Origin: Actinotalea solisilvae
Lineage (GTDB): Bacteria > Actinomycetota > Actinomycetes > Actinomycetales > Cellulomonadaceae
Reading direction: 5' to 3'
DNA length: 64,000 nt
Assembly (NCBI RefSeq): GCF_016464425.1
Contig: NZ_JADDKQ010000025.1
Coordinates: forward strand, 1 to 64,000
Shown here in pieces: positions 52,700 to 61,481 of the stretch. The notes beneath the pieces were generated by a model, which was not told the origin of the DNA, made no database searches, and saw nothing but the letters and a program-made list of their open reading frames with translations. The translations under genes and the position numbers were made by a program. How positions within the stretch are numbered: position 1 is the first letter of the stretch; each line of letters begins with the position of its first letter.

Positions 52700-55438
52700 T
52701 CAGCCGCCGACGCGCAGCACCTCGCCGAGCCGCTCGCGCCGCCGCAGCGACGACTCGACCGCGACGACGACCACCACCGTGACCCCGGCGACGAGCACCG
52801 GCGCCGCGCTCCACCACGGCACCACGGCCGACGGCTCGGCCGCCTGCCCGGTGAGGAGGCGCAGGCCGAGCGGCGCGGTGCACACGGCCGCGACGAGCGC
52901 GCCGACGCCGACGGCGGTGGCGCACGCCAGGAGGGCGGGCGGCGCGAGCTCCCCGGCCGTGACGGCGTGGACCTCGCGCCGGGTGAGGCCGAGCGTCCGC
53001 AGCCGGGCGAGCGTCGCGCCGCGCGCGGGCGCACCCGTGGCGGCCGCGACGACGACGACGAGCGCGACGAGCGCGAGCAGGACGACCCCGGTCGCCGTCG
53101 TGAGCGCGGCGAGGGCCTGCGTGAGCGGCGCCGCGCGCCGCTCGGCGAGCACCGCGGCCCGCTCGACGACGTCGGCGTCGGCCAGCCCGGGTGTCGCGGC
53201 CACGGCAGCACGCGCCCCGGCTCCGACCACCCACACCGTGTCGGGCACGGCCACGTCGGCGAGGGCCGGGTCGCTCGCGTCCACGAGCACGGTCCCGGGT
53301 GCGAGGTTCGCCGTGCCGACGACCACGACGGACCGCGAGCCGTCGTCGAACGTCGCGCTGAGCCGCGACCCGACGGCGCCGGCGAGGTCCGGTGCGACGA
53401 GCGCGCGTGCCCCGCCGGACGAGCCGGACCCGGCGTCCGTCAGCGGCGCCTCGGGCAGCCCGAGCGCGGGCGCCGCGGCGGCGAGCCGCGCGAGGTCGGC
53501 CGGGTCGGCGACGACGACCCGGACCCGGCGACCGAAGTCCTCGCCGCGCGCCTGGACGGCGTCGTGCACGGCCACGGCGGCCGCCGCCGTGACCCCCGGC
53601 GCGTCCGCGAGGTCGCGCGCGAGGCCGTCCAGGCCCTCGTCCGGGACGCTCGTGGCGGTGACGTCGGCGCCGACGTCGGCCCACGATGCCGACTCCTGGC
53701 CGTGGTGCACGGTCGCGCCCACGGTCCACGCGAGCGTCGCGACCGCGCCGGCGACGGCGAGCGCCACGAAGGGCAGGGCGTCGCGCGCGGTCGCGTGCGC
53801 GCGGGCGCCCGCCAGCACGGGCACGAGCCCTCGGCCGCGCACGCCCCGGGCGAGCGACCACGCGGTGAGCGGCGGCACGACGCGCAGGAGGAGGACCGCG
53901 CCGGCGAGGGCGGCGAGCGTCGGTGCCGCCGCGGTGAGCAGGTCCGCATCGCCCTCGACCGCCCCCCGCGCACGCAGCGCGGCGACCGCGCCCGCGGCCG
54001 CCGCGACCACCGCGACCTCGGCGGCCAGGCGACGCACGGTGCGGGCGCGCCCGAGGGCCCGCCGCTGGTGCAGGTTCGCCGGGCGGCGCCGCCCGCCCGT
54101 GGCGCGCGCCGACGCGACGACGGCGAGCACCGGCCCCGCCGCGGCCGTCACGAGGAGCACAGGTGCCACCCAGGGCCACGGCACGGGCCCGGGCACGGCG
54201 AGCGCCGCGAGCGTCAGGCCGAGCGCGCCGCCCGCCGCGGCGACGGCGGCGGACTCCGCGAGCAGCTCGACCGCGATGCCCGCGAGCGTGCCGCCCCGCG
54301 CGCGCCGGTGGGCGAGCACCGCGGCGCGCCGGCGGACCACGAGGCGCGCGACGAGGACGAGCGCGAGCGCGGCCGCCGCGACCACGCCCGTGAGGAGCAC
54401 GGCGGCCTGCGCGCGTGCCGCCCGGATGCTCCCGTCCACCTCCTCGAGCAGGTCGCCGAGGTGGGACTCGACCGTCACGCGCGCCCCCGGCACCGCGATG
54501 CCGAGCGGCGTCGCCTGGAGCCCTGCGAGCGCGCGCACGACGTCGTCGGCCGATCCCGCCGAGAGCGCGGCCGGGTCGGGTGCGAACGTGTACGTGCGCG
54601 ACGTGCGGGCGCGCCGGTCCGCCTCGACGACGAGTCGCGCGACCGGCAGGGCCTCGTCCGAGACCAGGCCGGCGACGACCGTCTCGGTCGTGAGGCCCGT
54701 GCCGCGCACGCGCGGCTCGAGCAGCCCGGGTGCCGAGGCCCAGGCGGGGTCGTCCCGCTCGACGGGCCGGAAGATCCCGCTCACCGTCACCGCGACCGCG
54801 TCGCTGTCCGCCTCGAGCACGGTGAGCGGGTCGCCGGGGCCGACCTGGAGGAGCGCGGCGGCGGGCTCCGACAGGGCGACCTCGACGACGGGCGGCGGCG
54901 CGTCGTCGGGGGCCGCCGCGAGCTTCGCCGGCGTGATCGTCGCCTGCGCGGCGCGGCCCGCGACGAAGCGGACCTCGGGCGGGCCGTCGCTGCGCACGGA
55001 CGTGAAGGTCAGGGCGGTCGACCCGCGCTCGCCCTCGGGCAGCAGGAGGGTGAGGCGGGCGGTCGAGACCGTCGCGACCGGGGGCCCGAGCACGTCGCGC
55101 AGCTCCGCCGGGAGCGCGTTCTCGAGCCGCACGGCGACGTCCTCGACGTCGGCGACCGTCTCCGTGCGCAGACGCGTGGGCCCCTCGTCCTCGACGAACG
55201 GGACGGCGGCGACGACCTGGGCGTCCGGCCCGGCGTCGGTCACCGCGGTGCGCACAGCGGTGTCCGCCGTCCGCTCGACGAGCCGGGGCGTCACCGCGGA
55301 CAGCAGCACGGTGGCGCTCACGACGACGACGGCCAGCAGCAGGGGTCCGGCGTCGGCGCGCGCCCGGCCGAGCACGCTCGCGACGTGCACGTCGACCCGG
55401 CGCCGGGTGGGCCCGCCCGAGCGGTGGCGCCCGGTCAC
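52700..55438 (-). CDS. FtsX-like ABC transporter permease (second of a pair)
   Basis: A 912-residue MacB/FtsX-type permease. An N-terminal membrane anchor (LLLAVVVVSATVLLSAVTP) is followed by a large external domain, a block of helices near residues 370-600, a second external domain and three C-terminal helices (last VLVAGVTVVVVVAVESSL, then a basic end). No substrate can be inferred. The GTG start overlaps the upstream permease stop by 4 bp (GTGA), and it is the last gene of a four-gene operon with two ATPases. Confidence 0.85.
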   Translation of the reverse strand: MTGRHRSGGPTRRRVDVHVASVLGRARADAGPLLLAVVVVSATVLLSAVTPRLVERTADTAVRTAVTDAGPDAQVVAAVPFVEDEGPTRLRTETVADVEDVAVRLENALPAELRDVLGPPVATVSTARLTLLLPEGERGSTALTFTSVRSDGPPEVRFVAGRAAQATITPAKLAAAPDDAPPPVVEVALSEPAAALLQVGPGDPLTVLEADSDAVAVTVSGIFRPVERDDPAWASAPGLLEPRVRGTGLTTETVVAGLVSDEALPVARLVVEADRRARTSRTYTFAPDPAALSAGSADDVVRALAGLQATPLGIAVPGARVTVESHLGDLLEEVDGSIRAARAQAAVLLTGVVAAAALALVLVARLVVRRRAAVLAHRRARGGTLAGIAVELLAESAAVAAAGGALGLTLAALAVPGPVPWPWVAPVLLVTAAAGPVLAVVASARATGGRRRPANLHQRRALGRARTVRRLAAEVAVVAAAAGAVAALRARGAVEGDADLLTAAAPTLAALAGAVLLLRVVPPLTAWSLARGVRGRGLVPVLAGARAHATARDALPFVALAVAGAVATLAWTVGATVHHGQESASWADVGADVTATSVPDEGLDGLARDLADAPGVTAAAAVAVHDAVQARGEDFGRRVRVVVADPADLARLAAAAPALGLPEAPLTDAGSGSSGGARALVAPDLAGAVGSRLSATFDDGSRSVVVVGTANLAPGTVLVDASDPALADVAVPDTVWVVGAGARAAVAATPGLADADVVERAAVLAERRAAPLTQALAALTTATGVVLLALVALVVVVAAATGAPARGATLARLRTLGLTRREVHAVTAGELAPPALLACATAVGVGALVAAVCTAPLGLRLLTGQAAEPSAVVPWWSAAPVLVAGVTVVVVVAVESSLRRRERLGEVLRVGG

Positions 55439-58400
55439 GCGGGGCCGTCCACGCGCAGGTGCGCCGCGGTGGCGAGGCGCACGAGCCGCACCACGACGGG
55501 CACGACGACGGCCACCGGAGCCAGCAGGAGCGCGGCGAGGAGCGGGCCCTGCGCGGCCCACGGCCAGACGGGGGACGCGGCCGGCACGGGCGGCGCGCCC
55601 GTCTCCGAAGCGGCGAGGGCGGGCGCCACGGTCCATGCGGTCGCCGCGCCGACGAGCGCGCCGAGAGTGACGACGAGCGCCACGAGGACGGCGTGCTCGA
55701 GCACGAGCGCGCCGATCAGGGACCGGCGCGGGACGCCGACGCCCTGCAGCCGCGCGACCTCGAGCGCCCGGGCCTCGACCGAGGCGGCCGTGTGCAGCGC
55801 CGTCCCGGCGAGGGCGAGCACGACGGCGGCGACCACGAGCAGCGCGAGCGCGGTCGGCACGCCGACCCGCAGCGGCCCGTCGCGCAGCGCGCCCGCGAGC
55901 TCGGCACGCGAGCCGGTGACCTCGAGGCCCGCGGCCTGCGCGCGGCCGGCGGCGGCCGCCGGGTCCTCGTCGGCGAGCCACCAGCGGTCGCCCAGCGGGC
56001 TGACGTCGCCCACGGCGAGCAGGGCGCGGCCCAGCACGTCGAGGTCGGCGAGGACGCCGGGTGTGCCGGGCGCGGACGGCAGGTACGGCGTGACCCCCGC
56101 GACCTCGGCACGCACCTCGGTGTCGCCGACGGCCAGGCTGAGCATCGACCCGTCGCGCAGCCCGGTCGCGTCGGCGACGTCGGCCGTGACGAGCACGGGC
56201 ACGGCGGTCGGCGCGTCGAAGGCCGTGGCCGAGAGCGCGGTCGGCACGCCGCCGAGCGCCCCGAGCATGACGGTCGCGGACGTGGTGAGCGACCGTGCGT
56301 CCCCGGTCGCCCCCAGCGACCAGACGCTGAACTCGTGCTCCTCGGGCGTGGACCACGCCGTCGCCCCGTCCGCGGCCGTGTCTGCCGCGAGCGTGACCTC
56401 CACCCGGGCCGAGGCCGCCGACTCGGGCGGCACGAAGGCCTCGGGGCCGAGCGTCACGCGCAGCGACACCGCGACGAGCTCGAGCTCGCCGCCGACCGGT
56501 TGCGGCGGCAGGACCACGGGCCGCGTCGTGCCGTCGAGCGGCTGGGCCTCGCCCGTGAGCGGCGTCCGCGTGCCCCACGCGTCCTCGAGGACGAGCGTCG
56601 GCGTGAGCACGAGCGGGACGCCGTCGCCCTCGCCCGTGCCCGTGAGCGTGAGGTCGGTGCCGCCGTCGCGGGCGAGGCTCACGGGCAGGCCCGTGACGCG
56701 ATCGGCGGCGCCGAGGTCGGCGGTCAGCTCACCCCAGCCCGCGCCCGCGGGCAGCCGTCCGCGCAGCAGGGCCCCGGCCCGCGACGTGTCGAGCGCGACG
56801 AGGTGCGGCACCTCGTCGCCGCGCCACCGCCCGACGGCGACGGGCCGGTCGGTGACCGGGGCGGCCGTCCCAGCGACCGCAGCGACGGCGGGGCCCTGCG
56901 CGAGCGGGGCGAGCGACGTGGCGTCGAGCGCCACGTCGGTCCCGGTGCGCGCGTCCGCCTGGTCCTGCTGGGACGCCGACCACGTGGCCCCCGCCGCCAC
57001 GGCGAACGTCGCCACCCCGGTCGCCAGCACGAGGAGGAACGCGAGGCCCGCGGACTGGGGGCGGCGCGCGAGGTCCCACGCGGCGAGCGCGCGCACGAGT
57101 CCCGTCGAGCGCCGGGCGCGGCGGTCGGCGCCGTGCAGCACGGCGGGCACGACGCGCAGGACGAGCGTCGCGCCCGCGAGGAGGCAGAGGACCGGGGCGG
57201 CGACGAGCACCGGGTCGGTGCCGCCGAGGCGTCCGGGACCCGCGACGACCGTGTGGTCCTGGGCCTGGAGCGCGGCGACGACGGCGAGCGCTACGAGCAC
57301 CACGTCGGCGCCGGACCGGGCCAGGTCGCCGCCGTGGGCGCGCCGGCCCCGCGTCGCGCGGGCGCGCGCCCCGATGCCGGTGAGGCCCGTGAGCACGGCG
57401 GCGAGCGCGAGCGCACCGGCGACCACCGCGAGGACGAGGGCGGGGGTCACGCCGGCGCCCGTCCCGAGACCCGCGGCGGCGAGCCGGGGCGACGTGCCGA
57501 GCGCGCGGTAGGCGGCGAGCGCGAGCGGGACGGCCGCGACCGCCGCGAGTGCCGCGACGGCGAGGCTCTCGAGCGCCGCCTGGAGCACGAGCTGGGAGCG
57601 TCCCGCCCCCCGCGCGGCGAGGAGCGCCGTCTCCGCTTCGCGCCGGCCCGCGACGAGGCGCCCGGCGAGCGCGAGCGCCGCCGCCGTGAGCGCGAGGCCC
57701 ACGAGCGCCGCGACCTGGACGCCCGCGCGCGTGACGGTCTGCTGCGTCGCCGCGGCGCGCACGGTGCCGGGCAGAGCGGTCGCGACGCGCACGTCGGTGA
57801 CGTCCTCGCCGAGCTCGAGCGCGAGCACGCGGCGGGTGCCGTCGAGCGCCGCCGCGGCGTCCGCGAGCGCGCGGGGCGTGGCACCCACGAGGTCGGGGCG
57901 CGTGAGGAGGCCGAGGTGCGCGACGCCGGCGTCCCCGCCGAGGAGCGCGGTGCCGTCGACGAGGAAGGGCCCGTACGCGGGCAGCTCGACGCGCCCGGAG
58001 GTGCCGGGCTTCCCGACGGCGTCGGCGCCGGTGCCCCCGAGCAGGTCGAGCTCCCAGCCCGCGCCCGGCAGCGTCGCGACCGTGCCCACGACGCGCACCA
58101 CGACCTCGTCGGCCGGCGCGCCGCCCAGCGGCTGCGCGACCGTCGTCGTGAAGGTGGTCAGCGGGACCTCGTCGCCGACGGCGAGGCCGAGCGCCGACGC
58201 CGTCGGGTCGAGCACGACCGCCTCGAGCGGGCCGCCCGCCGTCGGGGCGGAGGCCCCCGGCCAGCGCCCGGACGTCAGCGTCGCGTGGTCGGCGAGGTCG
58301 GTCGTGACGCCCGCGAGGTACGCCATGCGCGTCGCCGCGCCGGGCAGCGCGCGCAGCCCGGACGTCACCCAGGTGGTGGTCGTCGTGGGCACCGCGTCGA

Positions 58401-58698
58401 GCCGCCCCTCGACGAGGTCGGCGGCGCGATCGGCGATCGCCCCGGGGTCGCCCCCGACGACGGTGAGCTCGGCGCGCACGACGACGTCGTCCGGGCTCGT
58501 CGCGCGCAGGGCGGCGTCGAGCGTCGCTCGCTCGCCTGCGGTGAGCAGGAGCACGCACAGCCCCAGCACCGTCGTCCCGGCGACGACGACGGCGAGCACG
58601 GCGGCGAGGAGCGCGAGCTGGGTGGGCGCGCGGTGCACGACGACGGTGACGCGGTCGGCGAGGGCGCCGGCCCGCCCGACGCGTCGGCGGGCGGTCAT
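55435..58698 (-). CDS. FtsX-like ABC transporter permease (first of a pair)
   Basis: A 1087-residue permease of the same architecture: first helix LALLAAVLAVVVAGTTVLGL, a large external domain, a helix block in the middle (VAALVGLALTAAALALAG and neighbours), a second external domain, and FtsX-type helices near the C-terminus (TALALLVVAAVVLALAGTAL). Such permeases usually work in mechanotransmission or export rather than import. ATGA overlap with the upstream ATPase and GTGA overlap with the following permease show strict co-translation. The two permeases probably form a heterodimer. Confidence 0.86.
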   Translation of the reverse strand: MTARRRVGRAGALADRVTVVVHRAPTQLALLAAVLAVVVAGTTVLGLCVLLLTAGERATLDAALRATSPDDVVVRAELTVVGGDPGAIADRAADLVEGRLDAVPTTTTTWVTSGLRALPGAATRMAYLAGVTTDLADHATLTSGRWPGASAPTAGGPLEAVVLDPTASALGLAVGDEVPLTTFTTTVAQPLGGAPADEVVVRVVGTVATLPGAGWELDLLGGTGADAVGKPGTSGRVELPAYGPFLVDGTALLGGDAGVAHLGLLTRPDLVGATPRALADAAAALDGTRRVLALELGEDVTDVRVATALPGTVRAAATQQTVTRAGVQVAALVGLALTAAALALAGRLVAGRREAETALLAARGAGRSQLVLQAALESLAVAALAAVAAVPLALAAYRALGTSPRLAAAGLGTGAGVTPALVLAVVAGALALAAVLTGLTGIGARARATRGRRAHGGDLARSGADVVLVALAVVAALQAQDHTVVAGPGRLGGTDPVLVAAPVLCLLAGATLVLRVVPAVLHGADRRARRSTGLVRALAAWDLARRPQSAGLAFLLVLATGVATFAVAAGATWSASQQDQADARTGTDVALDATSLAPLAQGPAVAAVAGTAAPVTDRPVAVGRWRGDEVPHLVALDTSRAGALLRGRLPAGAGWGELTADLGAADRVTGLPVSLARDGGTDLTLTGTGEGDGVPLVLTPTLVLEDAWGTRTPLTGEAQPLDGTTRPVVLPPQPVGGELELVAVSLRVTLGPEAFVPPESAASARVEVTLAADTAADGATAWSTPEEHEFSVWSLGATGDARSLTTSATVMLGALGGVPTALSATAFDAPTAVPVLVTADVADATGLRDGSMLSLAVGDTEVRAEVAGVTPYLPSAPGTPGVLADLDVLGRALLAVGDVSPLGDRWWLADEDPAAAAGRAQAAGLEVTGSRAELAGALRDGPLRVGVPTALALLVVAAVVLALAGTALHTAASVEARALEVARLQGVGVPRRSLIGALVLEHAVLVALVVTLGALVGAATAWTVAPALAASETGAPPVPAASPVWPWAAQGPLLAALLLAPVAVVVPVVVRLVRLATAAHLRVDGPA

Positions 58699-59393
58699 GC
58701 GTCGTGCAGGCGGCCGTCGACCAGGTGCACCGCGCGGTCCGCGAGCGCGATCATCACGGGGTCGTGCGTCGACACGATCGCGGTCATGCCCTCGGCCTCG
58801 ACGACGGCGCGCAGGAGGGCCATGACCGCGAGGCCGGTCTCGGTGTCGAGCTGCCCGGTGGGCTCGTCGGCGACCAGGAGGCGCGGCGACCCGGCGAGGG
58901 CGCGCGCGATGGCGACGCGCTGCTGCTGCCCGCCCGAGAGCTCGTCGGGCCGCTGGTCGGCGTGGTCGGCCAGGCCGACGAGGTCGAGGAGCAGCGCCAC
59001 GCGTCGCTCGCGGTCGGCGACGGGCAGGTGGCGCATCCGCAGCGGCACGCCGACGTTCTCGGCGGCGGACAGCACGGGCACGAGGCCGAACGTCTGGAAC
59101 ACGAAGGCGAGGACGTCCCGGCGCAGGCGCACGAGCCCCGCGTCGTCGAGCCGGGTCACGTCGGTGCCGTCGACGACGACGCTGCCCTCGTCCGGGCGGT
59201 CGAGGCCGCCGACGACGTTGAGCAGGGTGGTCTTGCCCGAGCCGGAGCGCCCGACGAGCGCGACGAGCTCGCCCGGGGCGACGTCGAACGAGACGTCCTG
59301 CAGGGCGTGGACGGCGGTGCGGCCCGAGCCGTAGGTGCGGTGGACCCCGCGCACGGACACGAGCGCGGGCGCCGCCGCGACCGGGGCGCTCAC
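58695..59393 (-). CDS. ABC transporter ATP-binding protein (LolD/MacB type)
   Basis: A 232-residue ATPase. Walker A is GRSGSGKTTLLNVVGGLDRP, the Q-loop is VFQTFGLVPVLSAAENV, the signature is LSGGQQQRVAIARAL and Walker B is LLVADEPTGQLD, then the H-loop STHDP. The wording is that of LolD/FtsE-type ATPases that partner FtsX-like permeases. It overlaps the neighbouring ATPase and permease genes by 4 bp. It probably powers the two large permeases together with the other ATPase. Confidence 0.95.
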   Translation of the reverse strand: MSAPVAAAPALVSVRGVHRTYGSGRTAVHALQDVSFDVAPGELVALVGRSGSGKTTLLNVVGGLDRPDEGSVVVDGTDVTRLDDAGLVRLRRDVLAFVFQTFGLVPVLSAAENVGVPLRMRHLPVADRERRVALLLDLVGLADHADQRPDELSGGQQQRVAIARALAGSPRLLVADEPTGQLDTETGLAVMALLRAVVEAEGMTAIVSTHDPVMIALADRAVHLVDGRLHDA

Positions 59394-60346
59394 GAGCGCT
59401 CGCCCGACCGGTCGCGGTCGGGCCGGATCGTGACCTGCTCGCTCTCGAGCGCGAGGCGCACGCGTCGCGTGAGCTCGAGCGCCTCGCGGTACTCGCGCGG
59501 CACCTGGACCCGGCCCGCCCGGTCCATGACGGCGTACTCCTCCGCGACGACGGCCGAGCCGCCCTCGCCGTCGTGCTCGGTCCGGCGCAGCACCTCGCTG
59601 CTCGTCCGGCCGTCGCGGATCGCGACCGTGCGCTCGACCTGGCCGCTCACGGCGGCGTCGTGCGTGACGACGACGACGGTGGTGGCGAGCGTGCGGTTGA
59701 CCGTGCGCAGCGCGTCGAACACCTCCTGCGACGTCGCCGTGTCGAGCTCGCCGGTCGGCTCGTCGGCGAGGAGGAGGCGCGGCGCGTTGGCGAGCGCGAC
59801 GGCGATCGCGACGCGCTGCTGCTCGCCGCCCGACATCTCGCGCGGGCGCCGCGCCGCGCAGTGGCCGACGCCGACGAGGTCGAGCAGCTCGGTGGCACGC
59901 GTGCGGCGGCGGCGGCGCGGGTGGCCGGCGAGGTTGAGGGGGAGCGTGACGTTCTGCGCGGCCGTGAGGTAGGGCACGAGGTTGCGCGCGGTCTGCTGCC
60001 ACACGAAGCCGACCATCGACCGCCGGTACGCGACGCGCTCCGCCGCGGTCATGGCGGCGAGGTCCCACGGGCCGACCCGCACGCGCCCGGCGGTGGGGGC
60101 GTCGATGCCCGAGAGCACGGCGAGGAGCGTCGACTTGCCCGAGCCCGACGCGCCGACGACCGCGACCATCTCGCCCGCGTCGACGAGCAGGTCGAGCCCC
60201 TGGAGCGCCTGCACCTCGACGGCGCCGGGGCCGGTGCCGGTCTGGTAGATCCGCACGAGGTTGTCGCACACGACGAGGGCGTCGCGGCCGAACTCGACCC
60301 GGCGGGGCGCGCGCGCCTCGAGCCCGCGGAGGGTGGTCTCCGACAC
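59390..60346 (-). CDS. ABC transporter ATP-binding protein with C-terminal AbrB-like tail
   Basis: A 318-residue ATPase. Walker A is GASGSGKSTLLAVLSGIDAP, the signature is MSGGEQQRVAIAVALA, Walker B is LLLADEPTGELD, and the H-loop is VTHDAA. After the ATPase core, residues about 272-310 (MDRAGRVQVPREYREAL and VRLALESEQVTIRPD) match the swapped-hairpin AbrB/SpoVT fold, normally a DNA-binding or dimerisation module. This extension is not part of standard ABC ATPases. GTG start with GGAGGAG upstream. First gene of the four-gene operon, 61 bases after the DUF4395 gene. Confidence 0.9.
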   Translation of the reverse strand: MSETTLRGLEARAPRRVEFGRDALVVCDNLVRIYQTGTGPGAVEVQALQGLDLLVDAGEMVAVVGASGSGKSTLLAVLSGIDAPTAGRVRVGPWDLAAMTAAERVAYRRSMVGFVWQQTARNLVPYLTAAQNVTLPLNLAGHPRRRRRTRATELLDLVGVGHCAARRPREMSGGEQQRVAIAVALANAPRLLLADEPTGELDTATSQEVFDALRTVNRTLATTVVVVTHDAAVSGQVERTVAIRDGRTSSEVLRRTEHDGEGGSAVVAEEYAVMDRAGRVQVPREYREALELTRRVRLALESEQVTIRPDRDRSGERS

Positions 60347-60407
60347 TGGCCCCTCCTCCGCGCGGACGTCCGTCGCGGATGCTAGCGGGCCGGGCCGACG
60401 CGAGGGC

Positions 60408-60902
60408 TCAGGCGCGCGACGTCGCCCGACGCAGGAGCAGGTACATCTCGCAGCCGAGGCAGAAGCCGAACGCGGCGTTGAGGAACGCCGCGACGAGCGC
60501 GACGGCGGCTGCGACGGGTACCGCGGAGGCGACCCCGGCGACGCCGAGCACGAGCCCGAGCCCCGTGACGACGAGGCCGACCGCCTGGGCGAAGCGCGGC
60601 GGGCGCGGGTCCTCGAGCTCGGCGGGCGGCGCGAGGCGCGGTCGCACGAACCGCCGGAAGACGACGCCCTGCACCGAGCCCTGGACGCCGCGCGCGACGC
60701 CGACGACGAACAGCAGCGCGACCACGGCGAGCAGCGCGGTCGCCCCCGGCCCGGTCCCCAGCAGCACGACCGCGGCGAGCAGCACGGCGGTCACGCCGGC
60801 GCCGAACCGGGGACCGCGCGGGTCGATGCCCGCCGGCGGGACGGACGACCCGGCCGTCGCCGGCGTCGTGGCGGCGGCGGGCGGGGTGGGGGCGGAGGTC
60901 AT
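60408..60902 (-). CDS. DUF4395 membrane protein
   Basis: A 164-residue membrane protein with a proline-rich N-terminus and about four hydrophobic segments (near 35-48, 55-70, 105-125, 128-147). The end carries GFCLGCEMYLLLRR with the conserved C148-x-x-C151. DUF4395 genes commonly stand beside thioredoxin-like genes and may form a thiol redox partner at the membrane; the function is unproven. The ATG overlaps the upstream thioredoxin stop (ATGA). Confidence 0.85.
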   Translation of the reverse strand: MTSAPTPPAAATTPATAGSSVPPAGIDPRGPRFGAGVTAVLLAAVVLLGTGPGATALLAVVALLFVVGVARGVQGSVQGVVFRRFVRPRLAPPAELEDPRPPRFAQAVGLVVTGLGLVLGVAGVASAVPVAAAVALVAAFLNAAFGFCLGCEMYLLLRRATSRA

Positions 60903-61456
60903 CGGGCGCTCCTGGTGGTGGTCGGGACGGCGGTGGTCGGGACGGCGGTGGTCGGGACGGCGGTGGTCGGGACGGCGGTGTCGAGGACCTCGGCGAGCGC
61001 GGCCCCGGCCCGCGTCGCGGCCAGCGGCCCGGACGCACGCCCGCGGACGACGCCCTCGGCGTCCAGCAGCAGGACGGTGGGCGTGCGGCGCACGTCGAGC
61101 CGGCGCACGAGGTCCATCCGCTCCTCGGCGTCCACGTCGACGTGCCGGACGCCGTCGTGCTCCTCGGCGAGCGCGCCCAGCGCCCGTCGCACGCCCGGGC
61201 ACGTCGCGCAGGTCGCCGTCGAGAGCTGGACGAGCGTCGCCCGCGGGCCGAGCGGGACGCGCAGGTCGTCCGCGGTGAGGCGGGCGGCGCCGTCGTCGGC
61301 GGGCGCCGGCACGGGCCGGAGGCGCCCCGCCCGGCGCCGCGCGAGCCACCAGCCGGCGCTCGCGACGACGAGCAGGGCGAGGAGCAGCAGCGCGCGGGCG
61401 GGCAGGCCCGGGGCGCTGCCGGCGAGCGACGCGGCGGCGGTGGCGCTGAGGGGCAC
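60899..61456 (-). CDS. Membrane-anchored thioredoxin-like protein
   Basis: A 185-residue protein. One N-terminal transmembrane helix (about residues 21-39) is followed by RRRAGR, which by the positive-inside rule puts the thioredoxin domain in the cytoplasm. The redox motif is TATCATCPG (C83, C86), and the cis-proline segment is RRTPTVLLLD. The C-terminus is a tandem TAVPT repeat encoded by a 15-bp repeat. It overlaps the DUF4395 gene by 4 bp and lies 25 bases after the ABC ATPase gene. Its likely role is reduction of a membrane-linked or imported disulfide; inference only. Confidence 0.86.
   Translation of the reverse strand: MPLSATAAASLAGSAPGLPARALLLLALLVVASAGWWLARRRAGRLRPVPAPADDGAARLTADDLRVPLGPRATLVQLSTATCATCPGVRRALGALAEEHDGVRHVDVDAEERMDLVRRLDVRRTPTVLLLDAEGVVRGRASGPLAATRAGAALAEVLDTAVPTTAVPTTAVPTTAVPTTTRSAR
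60919..60978. repeat. 15-bp tandem repeat in the thioredoxin C-terminus
   Basis: Four perfect copies of TGGTCGGGACGGCGG follow one another without gaps (60919-60933, 60934-60948, 60949-60963, 60964-60978). The unit is a multiple of three, so copy changes would add or remove the pentapeptide TAVPT without a frameshift. Confidence 0.9.
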
Positions 61457-61481
61457 GGGTCCTCGTTCGGGGCGGCGGGGC

